Assembly: GCF_000019225.1 (NCBI RefSeq)
Contig: NC_010995.1
Location: 2,798,501 to 2,862,500, forward strand
DNA from: Cellvibrio japonicus Ueda107
GTDB taxonomy: Bacteria > Pseudomonadota > Gammaproteobacteria > Pseudomonadales > Cellvibrionaceae
Length of the DNA: 64,000 bases
Reading direction: 5' to 3'
The position numbers and the translations under genes were made by a program. The notes beneath the pieces are model-generated. The model was not told the origin of the DNA. It saw only the letters and a program-made list of their open reading frames with translations, and made no database searches. Of this stretch, positions 1 to 9,455 are shown one piece after another. The stretch's first letter is position 1. Every line of letters begins with the position of its first letter.

Positions 1-3000
1 GCGCGACCATTAAATTCAGGGCAGAGAGCAACACCACCTATGTTTCAATCCACGCGCTCGCGAAGAGCGCGACTCGATCAATAGATAGGTTAACATCTCG
101 CCGAGTCGTTTCAATCCACGCGCTCGCGAAGAGCGCGACCGCTGCGCTTTTTTGCCCTCGGCAAAATTAGCCGGTTTCAATCCACGCGCTCGCGAAGAGC
201 GCGACCCCTTGGCGCGCTTTATAGACTACTCGACCTGTAGGTTTCAATCCACGCGCTCGCGAAGAGCGCGACAACCGTATCACTGTCGGGTAGTCGTTTT
301 TATTACGTTTCAATCCACGCGCTCGCGAAGAGCGCGACCAATCATGGCGGCTGCCAATAATCAATTAACGCCTGTTTCAATCCACGCGCTCGCGAAGAGC
401 GCGACGGTATCAAGCCGCTGGCAAATGCTGCAAAAGCTGTGTTTCAATCCACGCGCTCGCGAAGAGCGCGACTATCCAATTTCGATTTACTCCGACCCAT
501 ACATGAAGTTTCAATCCACGCGCTCGCGAAGAGCGCGACTTCGGGTTAATACCGCACCGACAGATATACCGGTGTTTCAATCCACGCGCTCGCGAAGAGC
601 GCGACGCGCTTTAATGATTCTACGCGTGACTGATATGCAGTTTCAATCCACGCGCTCGCGAAGAGCGCGACTGCGCTACCCAGGTGAGCCGTCTGCACTC
701 ACCTGGTTTCAATCCACGCGCTCGCGAAGAGCGCGACTTATAATCCGCCGTGCCTGTCTCCAGGTAGACCGTTTCAATCCACGCGCTCGCGAAGAGCGCG
801 ACACTTTAGCGATGGCAACCAGAACATCAACAACAAGTTTCAATCCACGCGCTCGCGAAGAGCGCGACGGCAATTCCTCTACATGATCGATGACGTACCT
901 CCTGTTTCAATCCACGCGCTCGCGAAGAGCGCGACTTGTGCGCGTTTACGCTCAGCGGCAGACATGGCAGTTTCAATCCACGCGCTCGCGAAGAGCGCGA
1001 CCAAAAGTGTTTAAGGGGTAGGGTATGTTTATTCTGTTTCAATCCACGCGCTCGCGAAGAGCGCGACATCTGTTCGCGGCTATCGATCTGGCCAATCCCT
1101 GGTTTCAATCCACGCGCTCGCGAAGAGCGCGACGTGTGGTGGCCGTTGGCCTGGTGGCGTGGGCATTGTTTCAATCCACGCGCTCGCGAAGAGCGCGACC
1201 ACATTAACCAGAGAAAACTTGGTGATGTCACAGGGTTTCAATCCACGCGCTCGCGAAGAGCGCGACGTTCAGCGTGTATTGATTCCTGCACTGCAAGCGG
1301 GTTTCAATCCACGCGCTCGCGAAGAGCGCGACACATGTACCCAAAGAGGCTACCTATTTGCTGGATGTTTCAATCCACGCGCTCGCGAAGAGCGCGACGC
1401 GTATCCATAACACGGCCACTGGGCACAAGAATGTTTCAATCCACGCGCTCGCGAAGAGCGCGACCCGGCTGGATGACATTACGCATTTGATTCATGGTGT
1501 TTCAATCCACGCGCTCGCGAAGAGCGCGACATTTATGCGCGTATGGTGTGGGGGCTCGACAAGTGTTTCAATCCACGCGCTCGCGAAGAGCGCGACTGGT
1601 GTTCAGGGATTCGCAGCTAAAGAGAGGCAAGTTTCAATCCACGCGCTCGCGAAGAGCGCGACTTTCTTATCCCTTGGTGTCAATTTCAATATTAATGTTT
1701 CAATCCACGCGCTCGCGAAGAGCGCGACTTACAAGCGGATCTTTGTTGTTGTTGAAATACAGTTTCAATCCACGCGCTCGCGAAGAGCGCGACCTGGTAG
1801 AGACTGCAGCCGCAGAAACCCTGTGCGGTTTCAATCCACGCGCTCGCGAAGAGCGCGACCAGGTGTCGGGCTCAGAGGGTGATATAGGGTCACTGTTTCA
1901 ATCCACGCGCTCGCGAAGAGCGCGACCAAGGGGATCGATATTAGTGTTACCGATGCAGTGTTTCAATCCACGCGCTCGCGAAGAGCGCGACCCACCAAGA
2001 TCGCTTAAAGATTTTTTGGCGTTAGTTTCAATCCACGCGCTCGCGAAGAGCGCGACCTTTAGGTTTGCCCTAACTCCAAGCCTTTCTGAGTTTCAATCCA
2101 CGCGCTCGCGAAGAGCGCGACTTCGCCCGCTTCGGTCGCTTTGCCGATAATCGCATGTTTCAATCCACGCGCTCGCGAAGAGCGCGACTCGGAATGCTTG
2201 GTATTGCTGCGGTCGCAGAACTTGTTTCAATCCACGCGCTCGCGAAGAGCGCGACACGGCTTCAGCTATTGACTCGTCACCGGTGCGGCTGTTTCAATCC
2301 ACGCGCTCGCGAAGAGCGCGACCTGAAACATACCTTCGCGCCAAGCAAATGCTTTTGTTTCAATCCACGCGCTCGCGAAGAGCGCGACCAGATCGGACGC
2401 GCTACCACTTCTTGTGCACGATGTTTCAATCCACGCGCTCGCGAAGAGCGCGACCTTCCGTGTTACCTGTCTGGTTGTAGTACCCGCTGTTTCAATCCAC
2501 GCGCTCGCGAAGAGCGCGACAGGAGCTCTTGCCACAGTTGCACACCGGTGGCTTGTTTCAATCCACGCGCTCGCGAAGAGCGCGACTTCTCTTGAAGTTA
2601 AAGACGCTGCTACAGATGCAGTTTCAATCCACGCGCTCGCGAAGAGCGCGACCGAACAATGCGATACTTGTTGTTCTGTTAACATTGTTTCAATCCACGC
2701 GCTCGCGAAGAGCGCGACTAAGGCAAACAGCAGAAATTGATGGCCATAGTATTGTTTCAATCCACGCGCTCGCGAAGAGCGCGACACTATCTTGGGCGTG
2801 AAGTTGGTCGTCCTGACCTTGTTTCAATCCACGCGCTCGCGAAGAGCGCGACTAAATCCGTTAATAGAGCTCTTCTGATGGATAAAGTTTCAATCCACGC
2901 GCTCGCGAAGAGCGCGACGCGCGGCATTGCAAGGTAGAACTTTTACGATAGCAGTTTCAATCCACGCGCTCGCGAAGAGCGCGACTTTCCCAGGTGGTTA

Positions 3001-3778
3001 ATGTCCGTACTTCAGTTTTTGTTTCAATCCACGCGCTCGCGAAGAGCGCGACCCCGCTTTACTGTATAGCCAAATACCAAGAGCGCGTTTCAATCCACGC
3101 GCTCGCGAAGAGCGCGACTGGATGAATAGTTACCATCGTACCGCCAGGCGTTGTTTCAATCCACGCGCTCGCGAAGAGCGCGACCCACCACCATCTGTTC
3201 CTGCCTTGTCCCAATAACGTTTCAATCCACGCGCTCGCGAAGAGCGCGACCCGAGATTATCAGCGCACATGCTGAGGCCAGTCTGTTTCAATCCACGCGC
3301 TCGCGAAGAGCGCGACCATTGACTCTGCGTAGCAGTGATCGCATCCAGGGGTTTCAATCCACGCGCTCGCGAAGAGCGCGACTACCAGCGTGTGAGTGGG
3401 GCGAACGATATAGCCGAGTTTCAATCCACGCGCTCGCGAAGAGCGCGACACAAACGGGGCTTTGACATACAAAAAACTTGCTGTTTCAATCCACGCGCTC
3501 GCGAAGAGCGCGACTTGTAGGGCCATCGGCTGTTGGCCCGGCTGGCAGTTTCAATCCACGCGCTCGCGAAGAGCGCGACCTTCCGCTGCGCGAATAATCA
3601 ATTCAAATTGGCTGTTTCAATCCACGCGCTCGCGAAGAGCGCGACGTGCTACGAAGACAACCCTCACGATGCTCTTGAGGTTTCAATCCACGCGCTCGCG
3701 AAGAGCGCGACTTTCATGTCCGAATTATCAAAAACTTTCTGCGACAGTTTCAATCCACGCGCTCGCGAAGAGCGCGAC
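1..3778 (-). CRISPR. Type I-C CRISPR array, 57 full repeats, continues past the left edge
   Basis: A 32-bp repeat recurs every 65-67 bp. The first full copy is 42-73 and the last 3747-3778; I count 57 full copies, and positions 1-7 are the tail of another. Spacers are 33-35 bp. Every copy I read appears identical. On the minus strand the repeat starts GTCGCGCTCTTCGCG and ends with GTGGATTGAAAC, the classic type I-C 3' end, and its GC-rich half folds into a stem CGCGCTC/GAGCGCG that Cas5c would cleave beside. The cas operon reads leftwards into the array, so transcription is on the minus strand, the leader is at 3779-3954, and the newest spacers are those nearest 3778. I saw no duplicated spacers and could not identify spacer targets. 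Confidence 0.98.
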
Positions 3779-3954
3779 TGCATTAAGGTAACCTATTGGT
3801 AAATAAAAAGAAAACTGAAAAATTCCGCTAACCAGGGATATATTTTCTGATTGGATTAAATCAAATCAGATTGAATTAAATTTATATTTGTAAATCAACA
3901 AGTTAAGAGTCCGCTAATCTACTGGGAAAATTGTGAGAACCATAGATTAGCGGA
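3779..3954 (-). promoter_or_regulatory. CRISPR leader
   Basis: This AT-rich stretch lies between the cas2 stop and the first repeat. Reading leftwards it holds a 14-bp perfect inverted repeat (3908-3956), then an AT-rich part with two 13-mers of the form GATTGRATTAAAT (3849-3861 and 3869-3881) spaced 20 bp apart, then another TCCGCTAA octamer at 3824-3831. The position is that expected for the leader that carries the array promoter and directs spacer insertion. The AT-rich direct repeats are candidate adaptation-factor sites, which is inference. No single promoter stands out because several -10-like hexamers overlap. Confidence 0.75.
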
Positions 3955-3956
3955 CT
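3908..3956. repeat. Perfect 14-bp inverted repeat at the cas2/leader junction
   Basis: AGTCCGCTAATCTA at 3908-3921 is exactly reverse-complemented at 3943-3956, with a 21-nt loop. The right arm overlaps the cas2 stop codon (3955-3957). As RNA it would form a strong hairpin directly after cas2, but it lacks a U-tract, so it may be a rho-independent-like barrier, a processing site or a protein operator. The nonamer GTCCGCTAA of the arms also occurs upstream of cas3 at 11957-11965. Confidence 0.85.
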
Positions 3957-4248
3957 AAAGAATAAGAGGGGTGCGGAGAGGGTCTTGTACAAATTTCGTA
4001 CCAATATGTTCTATCTTTTGATGTCCCTTTTTTCCTAGGAAATAAAACCGTAGACTATCTTCGTTAGGGTCAAAAGTTTCCACAAGACTATTTTTTAAGT
4101 TGACGAACTGAGCTGGATCAACTTCGCATTCAAAAACAGAATTCTGAACCCTAACACCGTAATCCAGGCATGTTTTCGCAATATTACGCAGGCGGCGACT
4201 ACCTCCTGGAGAGGTTACACTCACATCGTAGGTTATTAATACCAGCAC
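3955..4248 (-). CDS. cas2: CRISPR-associated endonuclease Cas2
   Basis: This 97-residue protein has the Cas2 ferredoxin-like opening MLVLITYDVSV, with the conserved Asp after beta-1, followed by SRRLRNIAKTCLDYGVRVQNSVFECE. That is the usual signature of the type I-C Cas2 family. Cas2 dimerises and joins two Cas1 dimers to form the spacer integrase. It is the last gene of the operon, 8 bp downstream of cas1, and its stop codon lies inside the inverted repeat that begins the leader. The length is normal and the reading frame intact. Confidence 0.97.
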   Translation of the reverse strand: MLVLITYDVSVTSPGGSRRLRNIAKTCLDYGVRVQNSVFECEVDPAQFVNLKNSLVETFDPNEDSLRFYFLGKKGHQKIEHIGTKFVQDPLRTPLIL

Positions 4249-4256
4249 AATCCCTC

Positions 4257-5273
4257 CTATTTTACGAGGTATGGAGTATAAAACTCTGTGTCACCACGAA
4301 GATGACGCGCCAAAAGCATTGCTTGACAATGAGGCAACAACCCTACAGGCACTAACTCTTCAAGATAAGGATGTGTTACCTCTGATTGCTTGCGTTCCTG
4401 GTAGGCAACCAGTAATGCTTTTCTTGCATCATCCCTTAGCCGCACTGCTCCACTGGACTCTGTTATAAAGTCACTTAATTGAACCTGTCGACGGTTGATT
4501 AGTGTTAATACAAAACGATCAGCCCAAGAAGAGCGAAATTCTTCTAACAGATCCAAGGCTAAACTGGCACGGCCGGGCCTATCTCTATGCAAAAAACCCA
4601 CGTAAGGATCTAACCCAACACCTTGCAGTGCCGAAATACATTCCTGAGTAACCAGTGAATAAACAAAAGACAATAATGCATTAACGGGATCAGTAGGTGG
4701 ACGACGAATCCTGCCACCAAAAAGAAATCCTGATCCACGAAGTAATTCATTAAACACGGCAAAATAAGTAGCTGCCGCCTCACCCTCTATTCCCATACAC
4801 TCTTCTGTTGAACACGCCTGTTTCACATTGCGTAAACTGATAGCCAATCGATCAATGGCTTGGGCTAATAAGGGATTTTCACCGTGGTTACGAATTTCAC
4901 GCTGTAGCACAGAACGACCATTAGCTACCTTGGCAGCTACCATTAAGCGGGCTATACCAACAGACTTCTCCGGATTATCAGCCCATCGATATTGCGTACG
5001 CCTGAGTAATACATTACCTGTTTGTTTGCCCTGAACACGGGCAAGAAATCGACCATACTCAGTATAGAAAGCCAGGCCAATACCCTGCTCTGCACAATAA
5101 CCCATTAAAAAAGGCGATACAGAAACCCGACCAAAACACAATATATTGCCAACACTTAGGGACGGGAATTGGCCTAATTTATCATCCCCCTGTTTAACAA
5201 CTATAGTCTCTCGCTCCTTGTGTAGATAAGACTCCTGTCGAGTGATATAGAGTGTATTGAGCATTTTCTTCAT
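4257..5273 (-). CDS. cas1: CRISPR-associated integrase/endonuclease Cas1, type I-C
   Basis: The protein has 338 residues, normal for I-C Cas1. The N-terminal beta domain begins MLNTLYITRQESYLHKERE. The helical C-terminal domain carries the metal-binding positions: Glu in GIEGEAAATYF (about residue 166), His in GFLHRDRPGRASLALDL (about 234) and the acidic group in DLLEEFR. Cas1 catalyses insertion of new spacers at the leader end of the array. It overlaps the end of cas4 by four bases (ATGA), so the adaptation genes cas4-cas1-cas2 are translationally coupled. The shorter start at the next Met (MLNTLYI) is also possible. Confidence 0.97.
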   Translation of the reverse strand: MKKMLNTLYITRQESYLHKERETIVVKQGDDKLGQFPSLSVGNILCFGRVSVSPFLMGYCAEQGIGLAFYTEYGRFLARVQGKQTGNVLLRRTQYRWADNPEKSVGIARLMVAAKVANGRSVLQREIRNHGENPLLAQAIDRLAISLRNVKQACSTEECMGIEGEAAATYFAVFNELLRGSGFLFGGRIRRPPTDPVNALLSFVYSLVTQECISALQGVGLDPYVGFLHRDRPGRASLALDLLEEFRSSWADRFVLTLINRRQVQLSDFITESSGAVRLRDDARKALLVAYQERKQSEVTHPYLEELVPVGLLPHCQAMLLARHLRGDTEFYTPYLVK

Positions 5274-5902
5274 TCTGAGAAAATCCCATTAACATAAGAC
5301 GATGATTTATCGCGACGAAACTTGTCTGGTTCACATAAATCAATTAAAGAACATCCCTTACAGCGTTTTTTGTCATCAATCGGTAAGGGTGTAACACCTG
5401 TAGATAATAATATCTGGACACTCTTAATTGCGGCCAAGGTGACATCTCTTAACGATTCATCAATCGACACTATTTCCCGACGACGAACCTCCCAGTACCA
5501 TATTGCACCTTCCAATACCTGAATATTACGCATTTCCTCTAAACATAGCGCCTGGGCACACAACTGAATACGATCCCAATCTTCAACTTTTGGCTTGCCG
5601 CGCTTGTACTCAACCGGCTTTTGCTCGCCTGTCACCAAGTCAATTTCCACTAAATCCAACTTTCCTGTCAGCCATAATTGCTCAGCACTTACCGACACGC
5701 CACGCTCATAACGAATTCCTTTACGTGTTTCCGGCACACCACTATCCACACGCTGATGCAAAATCTGCCCTTCAGCAGTGTGATAATTTTCTGCCCATAC
5801 TTGTTCGTTATGAATTAACGCACACTGCCTGGGGCAGTATGCGTAGTGTTGGAGGGCGGAGAGTGGGACTTGGCGGGAGTCGTCCAATTTAAAATCCATC
5901 AA
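5270..5902 (-). CDS. cas4: CRISPR-associated exonuclease Cas4
   Basis: This 210-residue RecB-like nuclease has the [4Fe-4S] cysteines in place: one in YAYCPRQCALIH near residue 20-25 and the others in KRCKGCSLIDLCEP near residue 185-195. The nuclease core is present as LDLVEIDL and the Lys motif in QKPVEYKRGKPK. In type I-C systems Cas4 trims prespacers and selects those with the correct PAM together with Cas1-Cas2. It overlaps cas7 by 14 bp and cas1 by 4 bp. Two successive ATGs (5902 and 5899) could both serve; the first is given. Confidence 0.96.
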   Translation of the reverse strand: MMDFKLDDSRQVPLSALQHYAYCPRQCALIHNEQVWAENYHTAEGQILHQRVDSGVPETRKGIRYERGVSVSAEQLWLTGKLDLVEIDLVTGEQKPVEYKRGKPKVEDWDRIQLCAQALCLEEMRNIQVLEGAIWYWEVRRREIVSIDESLRDVTLAAIKSVQILLSTGVTPLPIDDKKRCKGCSLIDLCEPDKFRRDKSSSYVNGIFSE

Positions 5903-6722
5903 TTATTTCAGGCTTAAGACCATCAAGATCAGCAAGAAAAAAACTTCCATCAGGATTAACGGTCAATGAACGATGCACTTTCGCCGATGAGTGCTGGCCC
6001 GATTTGGAATCATGTTTCCACCAAATCACCTTCTCCACCGCCATAGAACCTTCTGGTCTCGCAGAAGATGCATCACCTTCAAATAACTTTGGTAGTATGG
6101 CTTTTATGGTTTCAGCATCCGCATCATTAAAACCGGTTTTTTCTGCCAACTGCGGCGACATTGCACCATAAGCAACGTAAATAGCACTATCAACCCTGTG
6201 TTTCATACCCATGGTATCGGAGCTTTTTTTGCTGCCATCACCATCACCACTAACACTCTTGGTAATTTGCGTACTGGTAATACTTATTGGTTCAATACTG
6301 AAAGCTGAATGAATACTCACTGGCCCACGAATAGGAATAGATACTCCATCCTTTTCTTCACTTTTAAAAGCAAATAGCTGACCAAAAGCACGAACATCGA
6401 ACCAAGTTTCACAAGCTTTTTTTGCAGCGGCTTCTGGTTTTGTTTTTTTTGCGTTCAAAACATCTTTACCTAACACACCTTCAGCTCGAGCGCGAAGACT
6501 GGGGTATTCATCAGTTTTCTTCTCATCAGACTGGACAAAAATAGCCTCACCCGCGTCTTGTAAACGATCCCTTGTTTTACGTTTCAAACACACATCTGTA
6601 ACTTCACCAAAACCATCATAATCTGTACGTGGCCGATTCCCATTCAACGGATCACCATTGGGATTTGCATTTTTCACGGAAAAAATAATGGCGAAATCAA
6701 TTTTTTTGCTCAACGAACTCAT
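5889..6722 (-). CDS. cas7: Cascade backbone protein Cas7 (Csd2 type)
   Basis: The protein has 277 residues. Its N-terminus, KKIDFAIIFSVKNANPNGDPLNGNRPRTD, carries the family signature NANPNGDP of Csd2/Csh2 Cas7 proteins. A basic stretch KCxKRKTRDRL-like segment follows, and the C-terminal half has IRGPVSIHSAFSIEPISITS, the core of the RNA-recognition fold. Several copies coat the crRNA spacer in the type I-C Cascade. The start overlaps the cas8c stop (ATGA), and the end overlaps cas4, consistent with a single tightly coupled transcript. Confidence 0.96.
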   Translation of the reverse strand: MSSLSKKIDFAIIFSVKNANPNGDPLNGNRPRTDYDGFGEVTDVCLKRKTRDRLQDAGEAIFVQSDEKKTDEYPSLRARAEGVLGKDVLNAKKTKPEAAAKKACETWFDVRAFGQLFAFKSEEKDGVSIPIRGPVSIHSAFSIEPISITSTQITKSVSGDGDGSKKSSDTMGMKHRVDSAIYVAYGAMSPQLAEKTGFNDADAETIKAILPKLFEGDASSARPEGSMAVEKVIWWKHDSKSGQHSSAKVHRSLTVNPDGSFFLADLDGLKPEIIDGF

Positions 6723-7159
6723 TGTTGCTCTCCTTCATTAATGGTCAATTCTGTTTCTTCTGTGGACTTGGATATCCACATACCTTTTTCTAACTTATGT
6801 TCCCGTAACCATTTTCGCTGGCAATGAAACCCCAACAAGTATTCCCCACTTAATCGCTTTTCAGACGAAAAATCTGCCGGTATAAAAGCCGCAGAAATAT
6901 CATCCAAAAGCTTGCTATAAGCTGACTCCAAAGGAGGTAACTTAGCCCTCAAGCGTTGTTGGTATGGAGCTAAAGCTTTGTGAATATTAAGCCAAGTTGA
7001 TGCAGGCCGATCTGCAAAGCGCTGCATCAATCGGCTAGCATGAGTGCTACGACTCGGCTCACTTGCAACAACCATAGCCATCTCTTCAATTCGTTCGGCC
7101 ACTGCCAATAGCCGCCCGAACAGGTAGTCCCGTCCGGTATATTGCATATCTAATGACAT
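6719..7159 (-). CDS. cas11c: Internal small subunit Cas11c within cas8c
   Basis: An in-frame ATG at 7159 (protein MSLDMQYTGRDYLFGRLLAV...) is preceded by AGGAG at 7170-7174 with a run of A before it, which is a much better ribosome binding site than expected inside a gene. The product would be 146 residues and mainly helical, the size of the small subunits made by internal translation from cas8 genes in type I-C, I-B and I-D systems. The segment YTGRDYLFGRLLAVAERIE resembles the start of known Cas11c products. Two to four copies are expected in the Cascade belly. Internal translation is inferred from the sequence and from related systems, not shown directly. Confidence 0.8.
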   Translation of the reverse strand: MSLDMQYTGRDYLFGRLLAVAERIEEMAMVVASEPSRSTHASRLMQRFADRPASTWLNIHKALAPYQQRLRAKLPPLESAYSKLLDDISAAFIPADFSSEKRLSGEYLLGFHCQRKWLREHKLEKGMWISKSTEETELTINEGEQQ

Positions 7160-8746
7160 AACATATTCTCTCCTTTTTTTTGAATCGGGCTGGCGCTCCG
7201 GATGATGGAGACCGCGATACAACGCACAAGCAACACCAAGATTTCTCTCCCATTCCCAATGTTCGCTGTTGTTTCTGTTACTGGCTCGGCTGATAGCCAA
7301 GTTAACAATATCTATAGGTAAAGCTCTACCTTCCAAAATACAGGGCATAATCCTTTCATAAAGGCTCTTTTTAAGCTCTTCATTGCTTTTTACCACATCG
7401 CCATAAGCTGCCTGTAATATGTTCCATGGAGAAGGGGCGCTGACTGGCCAATACACCTTTGCTTTTTTCTTATTACCTAACTCGACCTCCGTACTAACAC
7501 GTTGAGGCCAAGCAAGATGGCTGTGCCACTTCTCTATAGTTTGTACATAATCTTTAGCCATAAAATCGCGATAATAAATAATCGCCATACGTCCAGGAGT
7601 GGCAGAGTCCAATCCCATGATGACGATGCTTTCATGTTCCTTGAGGCTGGCGATACGCCCATCGAAATAACCCGCCATATACCGATTTAACGCTTTGGCA
7701 AAGTTTTGCCCAAGATCGCTCGTTATATCGGTTTCAGTAACCAAGATATCTTTTCCGCCATCAACAACCTCATCGAAATTATCTAGGTCAAGACTTGGCA
7801 CTAATGGAGCAGGGATAGGTTTTCCTGATACTGCCCATGCAACTACAACTTGATCACCATTCTTGCTAGATTGATTAGCAATCAGCCAGCGCAATGTGTT
7901 GTGGGCTTTTTGAGTAATTTCAAAACCGACATTAGCAACCTGCTCTCCACCTATAAATCGACCACGAAAAGTAAAGCCGGATGTATCATTAGCTGATACC
8001 AGCTTTGCTTTATCACCTGTATGTCTGAGTTTTGCAGGATGATTTGACGCGGAGGGTTGTAATCGTCCAGACACATAACAAAGCTCATCCCCACCTGAAT
8101 CCTCAGCATCAAAAGCTATCCACGACTGCTGTATTGAATTATCTTTCCAAGTATCAGGAAAAAGGTCGCCCGGAGTAATAACACTCCAGCAAACCATTGC
8201 ATTACCTTGATCCAGCTCGCCTTTCTCCTTAGGTAAGGTTTTGAACAATAGGGGCAAAGGATTTTCATCACTTATATCGAACGGCCAAGAGGTTAAAAGC
8301 TTATTATTCTCACCCACATAGCAAACTTTAGCGCCTATCAGATCCTCAATCACTGTCTGCTTGCTGATGTAATTGCATACTGCTTGAACTTTTGGATGGC
8401 CAAACCGAGAATCACACCAATCTCTGATTTGAGACTGATACCCCTTAAAATAAGGACTTTTCTGTCCTCCAAATTTTTCATAGTCAGCTGCAACATATTG
8501 TAACTTGTCTGCTAAAGGATGTGGCGCTTCGCCACTACTTCTTCCTGCGGACCTTTCCGTAGCAGGCAAAATTATCTGTGTCTTTTCTAAAACTTTTGCA
8601 CCAATAAAGTTTCCATCAAAATCTATTTGAATATTGATGTGGGCATTCTGCATAGTATGACTAGTCGGCATTAGCTGTTTTTCTTCCGGCAAATCCAGCG
8701 TCATAGCATTTTCATAGGTCTCGTAAAGCTTTGCCATCCAGCTCAT
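6719..8746 (-). CDS. cas8c: Cascade large subunit Cas8c (Csd1)
   Basis: The 675-residue protein begins MSWMAKLYETYENAM and continues LMPTSHTMQNAHINIQIDFDG, the recognisable N-terminus of Csd1/Cas8c. It recognises the PAM and holds the non-target strand in type I-C Cascade. Later segments FWHLAW-like WPVSAPSPWNILQAAYGD and SLYERIMPCILEGRALPIDIVNLAISRASN are also family-typical. The gene overlaps cas5 at its start and cas7 at its end by 4 bp each. Its C-terminal 146 codons probably also encode a separate Cas11c subunit from an internal start, listed on its own. The length is somewhat above the family norm of about 600. Confidence 0.95.
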   Translation of the reverse strand: MSWMAKLYETYENAMTLDLPEEKQLMPTSHTMQNAHINIQIDFDGNFIGAKVLEKTQIILPATERSAGRSSGEAPHPLADKLQYVAADYEKFGGQKSPYFKGYQSQIRDWCDSRFGHPKVQAVCNYISKQTVIEDLIGAKVCYVGENNKLLTSWPFDISDENPLPLLFKTLPKEKGELDQGNAMVCWSVITPGDLFPDTWKDNSIQQSWIAFDAEDSGGDELCYVSGRLQPSASNHPAKLRHTGDKAKLVSANDTSGFTFRGRFIGGEQVANVGFEITQKAHNTLRWLIANQSSKNGDQVVVAWAVSGKPIPAPLVPSLDLDNFDEVVDGGKDILVTETDITSDLGQNFAKALNRYMAGYFDGRIASLKEHESIVIMGLDSATPGRMAIIYYRDFMAKDYVQTIEKWHSHLAWPQRVSTEVELGNKKKAKVYWPVSAPSPWNILQAAYGDVVKSNEELKKSLYERIMPCILEGRALPIDIVNLAISRASNRNNSEHWEWERNLGVACALYRGLHHPERQPDSKKRREYVMSLDMQYTGRDYLFGRLLAVAERIEEMAMVVASEPSRSTHASRLMQRFADRPASTWLNIHKALAPYQQRLRAKLPPLESAYSKLLDDISAAFIPADFSSEKRLSGEYLLGFHCQRKWLREHKLEKGMWISKSTEETELTINEGEQQ

Positions 8747-9447
8747 AACGACTCCTCCTCTGCATCTATACCCAAAAAATTATCCCCCACGGCAAATTCT
8801 TTGGCCTTCATCTCACGAATAAAACGGCGCGTTTCGCAATCCTCTGGCCTTGGGAACTCTAAAACACCATGTTTCATGGTTGCATGCCAAAAACGGCTGT
8901 GAAATTCATCTTTTCCCGTTTCATCCGGATAATCGAAGCCGTGAAACATCAAACCAAAGGACAACTCATCTATAGCATCGTAGGCACCTGTACCCTCTCC
9001 AAATTCGCAAGGTGCTACATAGCCCTGACAATCCCTCACACCGAGGAAAATATCTTGCCTTCCCCCCTTTTCGAGCATGCGATTGGCAATGGCAAAATGC
9101 TTTCCGTCAATTCGATCCGCTGCCAATTCACTACGGTATTCGTTCCATTCAAAATGTGCCTCAACCTGATACTCTACTTCATGAAGAAAGGTATAAATCG
9201 CCAGGCTATTTCCGCCGCCCCAAACCAGAGGCTTAGTACCTTTGGTTTGAGTACGGATAGGCTTAATTACCCGAATCCGATCTACATACCAAATAATGGA
9301 CGGCTTCCAGTAAATTGATTTAAGGATACCCTTGATCGCTTCATAGGTAGGAATATGGTAAGAGCATTTTTCCCCACCGATTTTTGTAATGGGATCAGTA
9401 AATAAAGCATAACGCCCCCAAAGCCTAAAACTGATACTGTTCTTCAT
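8743..9447 (-). CDS. cas5c: Cas5c (Cas5d), crRNA-processing endoribonuclease
   Basis: This 234-residue protein opens ISFRLWGRYALFTDPITKIGGEKCSYHIPTYEAIKG, the Cas5 RRM core. In type I-C there is no Cas6, so Cas5c cuts the pre-crRNA and stays on the 5' handle. The catalytic Tyr/Lys/His set known in Cas5d proteins has candidates here: Tyr in SYHIPTYEAIKG and the Lys-His pair in RIDGKHFAIA (about residue 120). The absence of any cas6 in the operon agrees with this role. It overlaps cas8c by 4 bp and follows cas3 by 8 bp. Confidence 0.96.
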   Translation of the reverse strand: MKNSISFRLWGRYALFTDPITKIGGEKCSYHIPTYEAIKGILKSIYWKPSIIWYVDRIRVIKPIRTQTKGTKPLVWGGGNSLAIYTFLHEVEYQVEAHFEWNEYRSELAADRIDGKHFAIANRMLEKGGRQDIFLGVRDCQGYVAPCEFGEGTGAYDAIDELSFGLMFHGFDYPDETGKDEFHSRFWHATMKHGVLEFPRPEDCETRRFIREMKAKEFAVGDNFLGIDAEEESL

Positions 9448-9455
9448 GTTGTCCT

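Noticed and set aside
152..3802. Many long open frames on both strands with repeated FQSTRSRRAR, FNPRAREERD or SRSSRARGLK motifs
   Set aside because: They are translations of the CRISPR repeat. The 65-67 bp period keeps frames open by chance; there are no ribosome binding sites and spacers interrupt the pattern.
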